A DNA stretch of 64,000 nt from Dasyornis broadbenti (GCA_013397935.1 VZRN01000753.1:1804331-1868330); one strand, 5' to 3'. Shown: positions 46,201 to 58,092, counted from the stretch's first letter. A program made the numbers and translations. Notes: a model not told the origin generated them from the sequence alone.

Positions 46201-46879
46201 GTGTTTATCCAGTAATTGCAAATACAGATAATTACTGGTGGCTGTATCTAGTCAGCAAAGTATGCCAGGAGTAGTTTTAAAAGGATCTGTTCTGTTTTTT
46301 CTAGAGTTTGTCAGTTTAAACCAAAAGAATGTTAATGTGTATTTGGAGGGGGAAAAACAATGTGGAATTGTCTAGAATCAAGTTGGACAAGTTCATAAAC
46401 TTGGTTATGGGATACAGCACCTGCAGTAGCAGAACTCAATCCATTGCAGAATTCCTTTCTGGTTCTTTATCTTCCTATTTTTCTTTAGGTAATTCCAGTT
46501 AAACAGGAATGGAAGATCATTCTAATCTCATTGACAGCATTTCCTCTTTTAATCCTATTACCTGTCCTAGGATTGGCTCTGAAGGAGTCAGTCATGTCTA
46601 CCTTTCTGCCACCAACCAAACACAAGAGTACAACATATAAAAGGTTGGGCTTACTTCTGCTAAAACAATGAAGTACATGTTGAAGAATTACTTCAGTTCT
46701 ACCACCTAGGCTACCTCCTCAAATAATTTTCAACTGTAACAGAAACTCCCTCGATATATGTTTCAAAAGGAGATGCCATAGCTGTACTAATGATCCTGAA
46801 AAGCCTGTTCCTCCCTCCGAGGTGAGTGGGGTGTGGGGCTGGATGCACCTGAGTGGTGTAAAGCCCTGGGCTGTTTGGT

Positions 46880-47545
46880 TTAAGGGTGAGAGGCCAGCAG
46901 CCCCGCAGGGCCCCAGGGCCACAGCCTCTCCCCAGTTTGTCCCCTGCTGCCTGCGAGGGAAGTGCCACCCCGCCGGTTCTCTGGGTGAGTCTTTGTCCTG
47001 CTCCCGGCGCACGCAGGGCCCGAGCTGTGCTGCTGCTGCTGCCGGGGCTGTGCTCGGCGTTCCGGGCGGGCAATGCCCGTGTCCCTGCGCTGCCGCCCCT
47101 CCCCTCGCGGCCCGGCCCCCGCGGGAGGCGGCCGCTCCAGCCCTCCCGCCCTCCCTCCGTTCCGCCTGGCCGCGCTGGCGGCCGCTCTGGCGNNNNNNNN
47201 NNNNNNNNNNNNNNNNNNNNNNNNNNNNNNNNNNNNNNNNNNNNNNNNNNNNNNNNNNNNNNNNNNNNNNNNNNNNNNNNNNNNNNNNNNNGAGCCCGTG
47301 GGCCCCCGCCCGGCGGCAGCGCCATCGCGCCCGGGCTGGAACCAGCGACAGCGCCGAGCGCTGCGCCAAACGGCCCGGGTGCATGGCTGTAATTAACAGT
47401 AATTAGCCCTTCTTAAGGAGGGGGATTACGAAACTGTACTGTAAAACCCGTATGATACTGAGCGCGCCTGTTTGGAGTCTAAACTGCTTAGAAAGCGTTT
47501 CCTGTGAGCCCCGCCGGAGGCACAGCTGGGGGTGGAGGCCGTGCT
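46880..47545 (+). promoter_or_regulatory. PHYKPL: CpG island, presumed PHYKPL promoter and exon 1 region
   Basis: Dense CpG and GC-rich sequence in otherwise AT-rich surroundings, 1.2 kb before the first PHYKPL exon I can read. It is broken by 99 N. No TATA box is evident inside the island. The sequence expected for exon 1 (start codon and about 20 N-terminal residues, possibly a mitochondrial-targeting region) is not present in the visible bases, so it is probably inside the gap. Confidence 0.6.
47193..47291. other. Assembly gap (99 N)
   Basis: Run of N within the CpG island, with very GC-rich flanks on both sides; GC-rich avian promoter sequence is commonly lost in assemblies. The run length may be nominal. 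Confidence 0.98.
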
Positions 47546-48733
47546 GAGCCAGGCGAGGTTCGGGCTCACCAACTATAGCCCGTCTTTCAGGAAACTAATT
47601 ATACCAAAATTGGGATGGAATTAAAAACAAACGTCTGCCCACTTTGACAGAATAAATTACGAGACTCAGTTCTAAACTTCCCATTACTGTCGGTGTTTCA
47701 ACCACCCTAAAATAAATCTTAATTCTGTTAGACCATCACCAAGAATGGCAGCACAACTTTTTTATTTAACTGTCAGAATAGTTTTGTATCATATATATTC
47801 AAATCCAAGGCTACTTTTATGTGTTTTATAAATACAAAAGTTGGGCTGAAAGTAAATGCTGAAATTAGAATTAGGCCAGTTACACACACCTGAAAAATAC
47901 TGCTCTGGGTATTAAATCTTTTTCTAACTGATTTGCCCTGCCCCTGGCGCAACAAAGACCCAACCGCTGCAGGCACTTTCTTAGCATCTTTTGAACAGTT
48001 AGGAGAAGCCTTCAAAAATCCCCAACTGTTTTGCCCGCAGACAGAGAAAGTATCAAGACTCCTATTGGGGAGGGATAATGAAGCACTTTCTCACTTTACC
48101 ACTGTCCTTTGTCATCCATTTGACAATGGCTTTGTATTTATAGTGAAATTATTTCTGTATAAGCCATCTTTTACTAAATGAAGTATGGAAGTTTGGCATT
48201 GCCCTTCAGAGTCGAATCTCTGCAACTCCAACTTAGGTAGATGTGTTTCAGTTTTATCAATTCATTTAAAAAGTGAAACAAACACACTTAAGTAAACCTA
48301 GCCTTAAAAAACCACTCAGTGTTTTAGCTATGGTTAGTGAAGGTGGAACAACCACCTGCACCAAACTATCTGGAAAATGAGAACGCTGGCAAGAATAGCA
48401 AGAACATAATGAAAAGAACATAGCAAGAACAATCACAAGGTAAGAAACACCAAAGAACAAAAAGGGCAGACAGTGTAGACAGTAAGGAATTGCAGTTAAG
48501 ATGGGATGAAAACATAGAGGCAAGTCCCAGTGCTGTGGGCTAGATCCTAGAGTAGGATTGTCAGGTTTGGAGTGGTTTTCTCCCTGTAAATCTAAGAAGG
48601 GGCCAAAAGCAGCATGACTGCCAGCAAACAGGGGAAATGTCTTTCTCTTGATTAACTGGCTGAACTGAAAATATTACCAGCAGGATAAAATAAACTCACT
48701 AAGATTTATTTTGCTTTCTGATGCTTGTCATAG
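47546..48733 (+). other. PHYKPL: Presumed PHYKPL intron 1
   Basis: Between the CpG island and exon 2. AT-rich, no repeat recognised; its 5' border cannot be set because exon 1 is not visible. Confidence 0.5.
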
Positions 48734-48852
48734 CTCTTCTTGCAAGCTGTTTTTTTCTAATGATCCAGTGAAGATCGTGAAGGCAAAAGGCCAGTATATG
48801 TACGATGAGAATGGGAGACAATACTTAGACTGCATAAACAATGTCGCTCATG
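48734..48852 (+). CDS. PHYKPL: PHYKPL exon 2
   Basis: 119 bp. The first base completes a codon begun in the unseen exon 1; it then reads SSCKLFFSNDPVKIVKAKGQ and on to NNVAH, ending with the G of a Val codon. Acceptor cttgtcatag and donor gtaagc. The frame stays open upstream of the acceptor, so the start of this exon rests on homology to the human junction. Confidence 0.88.
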
Positions 48853-51800
48853 GTAAGCTAAAGTCATGTTATTGGACATTACTTAATGGTATTTTTCTAA
48901 GCAAAACAAAGAACAATCAGTACTTTTACTATAGCTGCACTGTGCTGGGGGATAGGGTGTTTAATTGGAAAAGTGGAAGAAAACTTTCTTGAGCCTGTAG
49001 TTTAGGGAATTACAGTTTGTTTGAATTTGTGCGTGTGAATGTGCTTTCCAGACTTGCTTCCTGTTCTGTCTTCCTAGAAATGTGTCTAAAACATACACAT
49101 TTTTTTTCCCCATGAAAACTCAAGTAAAGCACCTCACTGTAAAACCAACAAATGATATTTTGTTGTTTTTGTAAAAGTTACTGCTAAGTGTACAGTCACA
49201 GAACCACTGCTCAGTGTGGTGCTTCAATGGTGTATGATTAAGGAACTGCTGCTTTCTTATAGGATTTGAAATCTCTCTAACCTAACCCCTATGAGGGCTA
49301 GTAATCCTTTACCTTCCCAAACTCCTAAACTATGTAAATGCCGAAATCCAAGCACTTCCAGTATTAACTACAAACCTTTTAAGTCCAGTAGCAGGCAACT
49401 TCAAACTTTTTGAGAAGCAAAAAAGTTTTTACAAAGTGTACCATTAAGGCCCCACTGATAATATCTCTGTATTATCAGAGAAATGTAAGTGTTATGCTGG
49501 CATGTGAATGAACACTATATGTAATATGAAGAATTCTCAAACCACTCTCCACGTTCCCTTGCAGTTGGGCACTGTCACCCTGATATAGTAAATGCAGCCC
49601 ATGAACAGAATCAATTATTAAATACAAATTCTCGTTACCTTCATGACAACATGGTTGATTATGCAGAGAGACTTTCAAAAACACTACCTGAGAAATTATG
49701 CATCTTCTATTTTTTGAATTCTGGGTAAGTTCGGTACATTAGAATTGATACTGGGGCTTTACCAGGTATATACAGACAAGTACACAGTTACATATTAACA
49801 GCCATTTTCAGTTTGGTGTGGATGACAAGATACTGACAAAAATATGGTTTTGCAAGCTCTTTACCTGGGAACTAGTGCTTTATTTAAGAAGGGCTTTTTT
49901 CTTTTTGTAAGACCTTGGACTACAAAACAGAAATGTAAATATTTACTGTATTAGTTTCTTGTCTGTGTCTTTTGACTTGGTAATTATGCTCAAAATTAAA
50001 TGTACCAATGCATTACTTTTGCTGGAAAGGGGGCATATTCCTAAGCAAACTTTATGAGGAAGAAAAAAAAAAAAAAAAAGCCAAATTGTTTCTAAAGTAG
50101 TTCCTGTACTCTAGCTTTTTAAGATGGATTCTGTTCTAGTGAACAGTCTTACCTAGGGAGTACTGATTACTAAGGAATTTGTGCATAACGTGCATCTAGT
50201 TCCGCCTGTTCTCTGCAGACACAAAGAGCAGTGCAAGGGAGGTTAGATTTCAAAAGTCAAGATATCCACAATGAAGCAATTACTGAATTTTTCCATTGTA
50301 GATCTGAAGCCAACGATCTTGCCTTGAGACTGGCACGGCAGTATACAAAACATGAGGATGTTATCGTTTTAGACCAGTGAGTACCATTGGCAATTTAGGG
50401 GTACAAGGCTAGGTTTTGCGCCATGGTCAGAGCGTTTCTGAAATCCTGCTGCAGTAGAAAGACTGTAACCACGAAGCTGAGGGAAGTAATTTTTCCCTCT
50501 GTTCAGTATTTGCCAGCCCAGCCCTGAGAGCTGTGGTTGGGCTCTCCAGTACACGACAGCTGTTGACACACTGGAAGGAGGCCAGCAGTGGCCTGTCACA
50601 ATGGGAAGGGAGCCACAGCAGTGAGAGGTACTGGCTTTGTTCAGCTGCAAGAGACAGTCAGACAGATCTCACTGCAACTACAACTATCTCAGGGGAAGAA
50701 GCAAAAAAGATGGGAGCCAGGTGTGAATATGTATGGTGACATGAAAAAAGACCTCAGACATAGGTTCAAACCTGAGGAATTTTGATGAGACATAGGAAAA
50801 AAGCCTCTTTTGCCATGAAGGGGGTCAAATACTAGAACAGGATGCCTACAGTCACTGGAAACTCCATTGTTGGAGGATATTCAGGAAAAGGCCCTTCCAG
50901 TTGTTCTGCAGTCTTGTGATACTGCTCAGGTGTTCCCTGCTGTGATTCCAGTCACTGGTGCAGGCAAACGAGTGAAAAGTCCTGTCCCTCTGCATCCCTT
51001 ATATTCAGATACACCAAAAAAAATCCAAATACTACTAAGCTTATTGTTAGAGATTGCAGAACTGTTCTCAGCTTAAGTAATGGAATTTCCTACCAAGTGA
51101 TAGCACCTGGCTACTCTTTACTGTTTGGAATGCTAATACTAAAGAACTCTTGATACTAAGAAAATTACTGTTTAGTTCTGCCAATTGTTTTTAAAGTGCT
51201 TACCATGGACATCTGACATCTTTGATTGACATAAGCCCATATAAATTCAGAAATCTAGAAGGACAAAAGGAATGGGTCCACGTGGTATGTAATTCAGCCT
51301 ATACGTATCAATTACACGTCAATTTAATTGGGTTGTTTTTATGATGTATTGAATATAGGATACTGTTCCTTTGCATAGGCTCCTGTTCCAGATACATACA
51401 GAGGACTTTACAGAGAAGACCATGAAGATTCAGTAACAGCCTATGCTGATGAAGTGAAAAATATTATTGACCATGCACATAAGAGAGGCAGAAAGGTAAA
51501 AAGTTACTTCATTAACTGTTTGTCTTGTCTTAGAAATGAATGTGCCTGACTGTCAATGCAATTCAGAGTTACTAAGCTAAGTGATATGGACTTGTCAAAA
51601 ATAAAATATCACATTAATAATGCAAAAACCATCTAGGGACAAAGAGCTTGCTCCACAATTTTCTGTATTGTGTTCAAACATTATATGCTGTGTTTCAGAT
51701 TGCTGCATTTTTTGTTGAATCTCTACCAAGTGTGGGTGGTCAAATCATTCCCCCAGCAGGCTATTTTCAGAAGGTTGCAGAGTAAGTGGTCATTCATTAT

Positions 51801-54134
51801 GTTTTTTTAACTTAACATTTGGTAAATAGATAATTTCTCTGCCTGCTGTAGCATAGAGCTTGATAAGCAGGAAATTATTCAAGCCTTCGTGTTAGAATGT
51901 GAACTTTGTATATGGCAGAGACCTGCTCATAAATACATGGTACAGAATATAGGCCTGTACACATTTGTTTCCTCAAAGTTTGCAAAGTAGCGCTTTCTGC
52001 ATGTTCTTAGCGGTAACTTCTATCTTCTCTTTGAAGAGACAGTGAAATCTGTTATGTTGCAGGCATGTGCACAACGCAGGAGGTGTATTTATTGCTGATG
52101 AAATTCAAGTTGGCTTTGGCAGGGTTGGCAAGCACTTTTGGGCATTCCAGCTTCAAGGAGAAGATTTTATACCTGATATTGTCACTATGGGGAAACCGAT
52201 AGGAAATGGGCACCCACTTGCTTGTGTAGCAGCAACAAAAGAAATTGCAGAAGCATTTGCAGCCACAGGAATAGAGTATTTTAATACAGTAAGTAAACAG
52301 TTGCCCACTTCTCTAAAGGAGTCTAAGGATCAAAATTAGATAATCACACTGTGCTTTTGTTAATATTTACCATATGGCAACTAAAGAGTAATTGTGTTAC
52401 TGTACTATTTCTAGCTATGGTTCTACTCTGTGACTTTCAATTTTTTGGCTCCATCTGATAAAAGTGGTAATATTCTCCTTGTATCACTGAGGCTACGCTA
52501 TCAGTGACATGACTGTATCTTTCTTCCCTTTTCATGGCTCGGTGTTCCTTTCCTGAGCTCAGTTTGGTGGGAACCCTGTTTCATGTGCCATTGGATTAGC
52601 TGTGTTAGATGTGATTGAGAAGGAAAACCTTCAGGCTCATGCCACAGAGGTAGGCAACTTCTTGATGAAGCTACTCAAGGAACTGCAAATCAAGCATCCC
52701 ATCATTGGTGATGTCAGGTATCAGTGCCTTATTTACAATTTTAGCTGCTTTCTGTTTGGTTCAGTCAGTCAAACTACTCAATCCAACAGATGTTTTCAGA
52801 AATTCATTAAGTTTTGTGTTTTCAGCAAAAATAAACAGCCTACTGTATATTAAATTAAAACAAACTTGAGTTTATTAGGAGTCGCATATACTTTGCCGCT
52901 CTGGGCCAGTACTGTTTTATCAAATTTATTAGCTGCTAAAGAAACTCACTTTCCTGTTTGAACCGTTTGAAGTTCAAGTGTGCACGGTAAAGAAGTGATG
53001 AGCTAGGTGGAAAACATGCTTAACATCCTGTCCTGCTCTGCCACTGTGAGCAGACTTCTGTCTGTACTGTATCACTATATTTCTTCAAAACAGCAAAGCC
53101 TTTTCTAGTCAAACTAGCCAAACATCAGGTAATTCTCATGCAGTAAAGGTCTGGTCTTACAAGAACCTCAGTTTTCTAGTTCACTTTTATTTCCTTCCTC
53201 TGACATTGACTGGTTTTGTTTCTTTTACAGGGGTTGTGGCTTATTCATTGGAGTGGACTTAGTCAAGGACCAAGCAGAAAGGACTCCAGCCACAGCAGAA
53301 GCAGAGTATTTAATAACAAGGTACATGGGACAATCGTGGAGTTCCTCAATGTGGGAGGCAAGCACACAATTGCAGCCTACCCTTGCCACTGAGGAGTTAT
53401 TAAAATACAAACAACTGGCCTAAACTGAAACCAGTCAGTGTAGAAAGGCACTGGGTGACAGCCTGCAGGCTGGTGCTTGCAAGCTTTTCTAAACTACATG
53501 CAGAGGTAAACAATTCCTTGTTATTGCTCTTTCCAGACTTAAGGAAAATTACATTCTACTGAGTACAGATGGGCCAGGAAGAAATGTGCTGAAATTCAAG
53601 CCCCCAATGTGCTTCAATATGGAGGATGCAAAATTTGTTGTAGAGACTATTGACAAGATATTAACAGGTAAAAAATGATCAAAACCCTCAAAAATGGAGG
53701 GTGGTTTTAGAACTGCCTGAAAGGCAATGCTGAGCTACTAAGCCTGTGTTTCAGAAGTCCTAAAATGGAGCAAAGATGGCAGATGCTGAGCACATAGCTG
53801 TACCTCCTAAATTATTCTGAAGTTCTCTAACAAAACTACTTCTTTTACAGATGCATGTGCCATTTAATAACTTTGCTCTGGCAGAGGTTTGAGTGTTTAG
53901 CTTATCTGAACAAGCACAACTTGGAAAAGCTGTCCATATATTCCTGAAAGCTATAATCTATGTGATTTTGCCACCTAGCTTTTTATGCTTCTACACATGC
54001 ATTAAGAAAGTTAGTGGGGGAAAAAAAACAAAAAAAAAATCACCTTTGTGACTTTGCTAAGTTGTTGCTTATTCTCTCTAGATTTGGAAAAAGAATGCCT
54101 GAACCAACAGAAAACACCTGTTTGTTCTACCTGA
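48734..54134 (+). CDS. PHYKPL: 5-phosphohydroxy-L-lysine phospho-lyase, exons 2 to last (exon 1 not visible)
   Basis: PHYKPL (AGXT2L2) is a mitochondrial PLP enzyme of the class III aminotransferase fold. It converts 5-phosphooxy-L-lysine to 2-aminoadipate semialdehyde, phosphate and ammonia, in hydroxylysine breakdown. Eleven exons join in one frame to 431 residues plus a split first codon; human PHYKPL is 450 as I recall it. Visible motifs are NSGSEAND (cofactor phosphate), HAYHGHL, ADEIQVGFGR (Asp to the pyridine nitrogen) and TMGKPIGNGHP, whose Lys (codon 52193-52195) should form the Schiff base. The DPVKIVKAKGQYMYDENG start and the KFKPPMCF region near the end match PHYKPL. The close paralogue ETNPPL (AGXT2L1) is the alternative, but synteny with HNRNPAB and COL23A1 favours PHYKPL. 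No break seen. Span includes introns. Confidence 0.95.
49565..49724 (+). CDS. PHYKPL: PHYKPL exon 3
   Basis: 160 bp, acceptor cccttgcag and donor gtaagt. Encodes VGHCHPDIVNAAHEQNQ through CIFYFLNSG, the Gly codon being split. HEQNQLLNTNSRYLHDN is typical of the AGXT2L subfamily. Confidence 0.93.
50302..50376 (+). CDS. PHYKPL: PHYKPL exon 4
   Basis: 75 bp, acceptor ccattgtag and donor gtgagt. Encodes SEANDLALRLARQYTKHEDV and then IVLD plus the first two bases of His. The SEAND part binds the PLP phosphate. Confidence 0.93.
50775..50900 (+). mobile_element. Degraded CR1 LINE fragment
   Basis: Text such as actagaacaggatgcctaca and ctccattgttggaggatatt corresponds to the CR1 3' region (aacaggttgcccagag; ccatccttggagatattca), with many substitutions. 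Older than the copies in the COL23A1 intron. Borders approximate. Confidence 0.6.
51197..51284 (+). CDS. PHYKPL: PHYKPL exon 5
   Basis: 88 bp, acceptor gtttttaaag and donor gtatgt. Encodes (H)AYHGHLTSLIDISPYKF and ends EWVHV. The YHG motif contributes the aromatic residue that stacks on the cofactor in this fold type. Confidence 0.93.
51379..51495 (+). CDS. PHYKPL: PHYKPL exon 6
   Basis: 117 bp, 39 codons, phase 0, acceptor ctttgcatag and donor gtaaaa. Begins APVPDTYRGLYREDHEDS and ends HAHKRGRK. Confidence 0.93.
51699..51781 (+). CDS. PHYKPL: PHYKPL exon 7
   Basis: 83 bp, acceptor gtgtttcag and donor gtaagt. Encodes IAAFFVESLPSVGGQIIPPA and GYFQKVA plus a split Glu codon. Confidence 0.93.
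52063..52288 (+). CDS. PHYKPL: PHYKPL exon 8, catalytic Lys exon
   Basis: 226 bp, the largest coding exon, acceptor atgttgcag and donor gtaagt. Encodes GGVFIADEIQVGFGRVGKHF, the TMGKPIGNGHP segment with the presumed PLP Lys at 52193-52195, and ends EYFNT, whose Thr with the following FGGNP belongs to the cofactor-phosphate site shared across the dimer. The Pro after Lys is Ser in human PHYKPL as I recall it. Confidence 0.95.
52563..52717 (+). CDS. PHYKPL: PHYKPL exon 9
   Basis: 155 bp, acceptor gagctcag and donor gtatca. Encodes FGGNPVSCAIGLAVLDVIEK and ends KHPIIGDV plus AG of a split Arg. An internal GAGGTAGGC looks like a donor, but the human protein continues across it (HATxVGxFLM), so I keep reading. 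Confidence 0.9.
53231..53320 (+). CDS. PHYKPL: PHYKPL exon 10
   Basis: 90 bp, acceptor tcttttacag and donor gtacat. Encodes (R)GCGLFIGVDLVKDQAERTP through EYLITR, both edges in split Arg codons. Confidence 0.92.
53537..53667 (+). CDS. PHYKPL: PHYKPL exon 11
   Basis: 131 bp, acceptor ctttccag and donor gtaaaa. Encodes LKENYILLSTDGPGRNVLKF, KPPMCFNMEDAKF and on to IDKILT, ending in the G of an Asp codon. The C-terminal small domain. Confidence 0.92.
54082..54134 (+). CDS. PHYKPL: PHYKPL last coding exon
   Basis: 53 coding bases, acceptor ttctctctag; DLEKECLNQQKTPVCST then TGA at 54132-54134. The tail is poorly conserved against human, as expected for this terminus, but the phase fits exactly. 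Confidence 0.85.
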
Positions 54135-54235
54135 GCAGGTATTTTACATAGTCATCCAGTACTATTTAAAAGCCAAAGTTCCTAAACATAACTTCACAAG
54201 CACTGTCCAAATAAAGCTTCTTCAGAGAGGCTTTT
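54135..54235 (+). other. PHYKPL: PHYKPL 3'UTR with poly(A) signal
   Basis: AATAAA at 54210-54215, about 76 bases after the stop, followed by a T-rich stretch. A short 3'UTR ending near 54235 is the simplest reading; another AATAAA at 55448-55453 would allow a longer form. Confidence 0.55.
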
Positions 54236-57200
54236 ACTCAAAGTTTGCCAGAATTTCTGGGAGGCTCCAAGCATGGACCACACTTGCATACATCAGGCAT
54301 TCAAGAACTACCTTCTATTAGTCTGACACTCCCAGCAACACTGTGCATCACTTGTTTGTGAGGACCAACATGTCCCAGACATGACTGCCTCTGGAGCATG
54401 CAAATGACCGCACATCAGCACAAACACAGAGCTTTTCTGCTTGCTGCACAGTGCCTTAAGGGTCCAGCCAGAAGCTGGTCCAGCTGCATAACCATTTCTC
54501 AGTAGATCTCCCCTTAAGTGTCATTTCAAGTTCACAGCTGGTATCTTATCCTTCAGGATCAGTTTACCCATAGATTCAGAAGTTTGTGTGTATGAGAGTA
54601 AGATTGGTCCTGCTAAGTCTTCAAAGCTTTGTCATGTCTTTATCAGTTGAGGTCCCTCCATAGGTTGCCAAGAGAACATCTAGCTGCAACTCAGTTTGCT
54701 GCACACTCATGAGCACAGGGTATGCTTACACTTAACACCTTGATAACAACACCCTTTGGTACACTTAGTACTTCATCAGGCTACTCTGACTCAAAGACAG
54801 CCACGTGTTTAGTAGAACTCTGGATAGCTGGGCAGGAATGCACCTAATGTGATCATTGTGAGCAGTGTGATCATTGGTGGCCTCAACCACCATGAGGTTC
54901 ACAGAGTATGGCCCTGAGCTAAGGAGAAATGTGGTTTTAGTGTAGTATAATATTAGTATAGCAGGCACAAGAAAAAGGTGTTAATATTTTATTTAGCAAG
55001 TTAATGGAAAGACATACAGCTGTTTATACTACTTATTCTTAGGAACAGAAAGATTACTTAACAGTGCCAGTGCAACTTAGAGGCCTAATGACTTAATGTG
55101 CTTGTCTGTAATCTAAACTAAGCAAGAAAAATACCTTTATTTTCTACAGGAAACCAAGAATGCAAAAAGCCTCTTACTAAGTACAGTACTAATAAGACAC
55201 TTACATATAATGTAAGCGAAAATGAGGCAATGAAGTAGATTTCTTTTAATGATTCTTTTACCAAAAAAAACCGTAACATTATTTTCTTTCCATAGGTTTC
55301 AAACAATGTTCAAGATCTACTACTAAGAAACATTATTCTACTATAATAATGCACATTTAATCTTCATCCTAATGTCTTAGACCAGATAAGTCACCTTTGA
55401 TTTTTTTTGTTTTCATTTATCTTGTTTTTAGTAAAAGCTTTAGGAGAAATAAATTTTACAAGAGCTTGTCTCAACTCTGGCAGTGTGGAATTGGCTTTTA
55501 TTTAAAACTGTGTATCTAAAACTGATTATAAAGGAGGATCTTTCTAGTGGCCACTACAAACTACATTTTCTACATTTATGCACTTCCAGGTTGTGATTTT
55601 TTCAAATTAAGATGAACCAATGGGTGTTCTGATTTTTTTAACTCTTCAGCTACCTATGCAAACACCATTCCAGGTGCCAGTACATCCAGTCCTTCCCAGG
55701 CTCCTCTGACCAGTTTCAGCAGCCAGTGTCAGAACAAGGTCCCTAAGTAGCACTATATTCAACAAACACTCTCAGCCACCAGGTTAAATCAAAAACTTCA
55801 GTTCCAAATTCCTAACATCAACTGCATGAGGAACAGACAGCTGAGGGCCATGGCTCCCAAACCAGTTCTTACAAACACAAGCTGTCCTCAAGAAATATCC
55901 AAGCAGAATTAGTAAATTAAGAGTAGATTACAGCCATAAGCAACACACTTGTGTACAAGCCTTTACTTTCACCAGGCAGTTCTTTGTGTCACAAACTTTT
56001 CATGCAAAGAAGAAAAGGAAAAGCCAGCTCTGCATTTAAGTACCAGTATCCTCAGTTTCTGCCTAAGGCCACATCACCTGTCAAGGAAGCATTACCTGAG
56101 CATCTACTTACAAAAACCACCACAATAACACCAGCTGACAAACTCTTGCTAGGACACTACTAGCCGGAAGGACTGCAGCACAGTGGTCTTGGTACCATGC
56201 AATTTTCCCACTGGAGGGCCAAGTGTTTGCTAGAAAAATATTCTGCTATCCCTTATTTCACAGGAAAAACAGTGAAAGTATTTAAGTTTTAAATCTTGAG
56301 ACAGTAATACTTTTAGATACTGTACTCATTTGTTTCAGTGATCTGCTGTTTTTCGATTTGCAAGTAAATTGGGCTGGAGGTTACATGGTCCAGCTGTAAA
56401 GTCATCAACTATAAGATTTAAAATCTGATAGTTTTTTTAATACTCAAGATTTCCACTTAAAACCAGAAGAGTCTTACAGACTTCTAAATTTACAAGCAAG
56501 TTTTTCTTTTCAAGGACAGCCAGCAGGGAGCAGCAGATTATAGTCCATGCAGATATAGCTGCATCCCTTGTTAAAAAAGCTGGAAAGGTCACTAGTAACA
56601 TATGTTTGCTTCTTGTCTTAGTTACTTGGTTTGATTCCACTTCTTGGTGTTACTTATTCAAATAGAATTTGTTACAAGAAAAAAAACCTGCTGTATTTTA
56701 GCTTTAAAAGGAAATCAAAAATCTGATTGATCACTGCAACAAAGATTAGAAGTTTACTTTGTGCAGTAGAGCTTGCTACTTACGTTCTGCAACAAGACAG
56801 GCAAATCACATGACAGTGCCTTAAAATAGCAGTAAACTAACAGTAAAGTCAAAAAAAAAGAGTGTATTTCTAGCTGATCACTCATCTCTAGAGAAAGATG
56901 TTTTTTCCACTCACAACTGTAGTGGAAGTTCTTTTACCCTTTCCTGTTATATAAAAAGGCTGCCAAAATTCAGACTTTGCAGTGGTAATTTTATGTCTGT
57001 CCAACCTGCCCCTCAAGGCAGGTATATACATCCTATTAACAACTTCCAGACGAGTCTCAGACTCAAGACAGTGAAATATGAAGGAAGTGCAGCCAGCTTC
57101 TTGCACACCTCTTGGCTCCCTCCTGCACTGCTGTCTAGACTCCCAAGCCCTACCTGAAACCTACAGCTCTGGCTCCTCCTAGCAGAGCCCAATGCAGACA

Positions 57201-57509
57201 CCACTACAGTTACTCTGAGCCTGTGTGATTGCCTAGAGCATGAGCTACCAGCTCACCAGCACAGCCCCACCACAGCTGGGGCTTCTCACCTGAGCTCTCC
57301 TCCAACACCTCCAGGCAGAAGTAACAGCAGGTTTTAGCTGCCACTTAACTGCAAGTGAGCACAACTACCAACACAGCCTTCTAGTTTTAAAACATTAAAG
57401 CACAACTCTTCATCTATCAAGGTACTGCCATGAACTAAGTTCTGGGAAAAGGATACTGGTATTTTACTAACACATGGGCTGAAGAATGGCACAAGACACT
57501 AGATTACGC
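54236..57509. other. Convergent intergenic region PHYKPL / HNRNPAB
   Basis: About 3.3 kb between the two gene tails. I find no exon or repeat family. It contains minus-strand AATAAA complements (for example 55497-55502), so part of it may be an extended HNRNPAB 3'UTR. Confidence 0.5.
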
Positions 57510-58092
57510 CTTTTTTATTTCAAAAGCTAGGATAGCTTCAATATCCATGTCATGGTGAATCAGAACACATGTAAAATACCTTACAATACATTAGATTCCA
57601 AAAAGGTACCAAAAAGTACAGTAAAATTAACACTTCCATTACAGGAAATGTATGACACAAAAACAATACAAAATAAAAAGGTGGAAAGTGACACTGGTTC
57701 CCTAAGATGCATCTCATTCTGTACAACTGGAGTAATGCAGAGTCCATAGTTAACTCCAAGAGGCAGTCCCTAGATGCAGAGCTGCAGCTTTAAGCAGACC
57801 CTCAAAATCAGTTTCAGTTTAACCTATTAATAAAATCATTAATTAATATCTTCAGCAATGCTGAAATTTACACACCACACTGTCTAGACAACTAGTTATC
57901 AGTAAGTATTAAACATGTAAAACATTTCCAGGGAGCTCTTCCAAGTAAGATGCACATTTAACAGGCCATAGAAATTTATTGTAAAGTTAAATTTGGTACA
58001 GAACTGAAGTATCCATCTACAGCATTGTATACAAAACCTATGCAGTCATTTTCCAAAAGAGACCATGCCACTGCATACCTGAATAAGTTTGA
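57510..58092 (-). other. HNRNPAB: Probable HNRNPAB 3'UTR
   Basis: Minus-strand AATAAA signals are the complements of 57975-57980 (about 115 bases after the stop) and 57514-57519 (about 575 bases after it). Either short or longer 3'UTR forms are possible; the end is uncertain. Confidence 0.5.

Larger units (their letters stand above)
38736..46879. other. Intergenic DNA between COL23A1 and PHYKPL
   Basis: About 8 kb, mostly AT-rich from 42500 on. It holds a CR1 tail (41121-41194), a CTCF-like motif (43226-43239), and AATAAA motifs at 45861-45866 and 46037-46042. No convincing exon was found; the open frames here have no recognisable domain. An unannotated non-coding transcript cannot be excluded. 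Confidence 0.55.
48853..54081 (+). other. PHYKPL: PHYKPL introns
   Basis: Ten introns from 94 bp (51285-51378) to about 820 bp (50377-51196), all GT-AG. One holds a degraded CR1 fragment (about 50775-50900) and another a 17-A run at 50063-50079. Confidence 0.7.

Noticed and set aside
46636..46644. TATAAAAGG, a perfect TATA-box match
   Set aside because: About 240 bp upstream of the CpG island, in AT-rich DNA where such a match is expected by chance; no exon or start site is evident 30 bp downstream.
46711..47384. Long open frames on both strands across the CpG island (up to 221 codons)
   Set aside because: They run through the N gap and owe their length to GC-rich sequence; composition is Ala/Gly/Arg/Pro-rich without homology.
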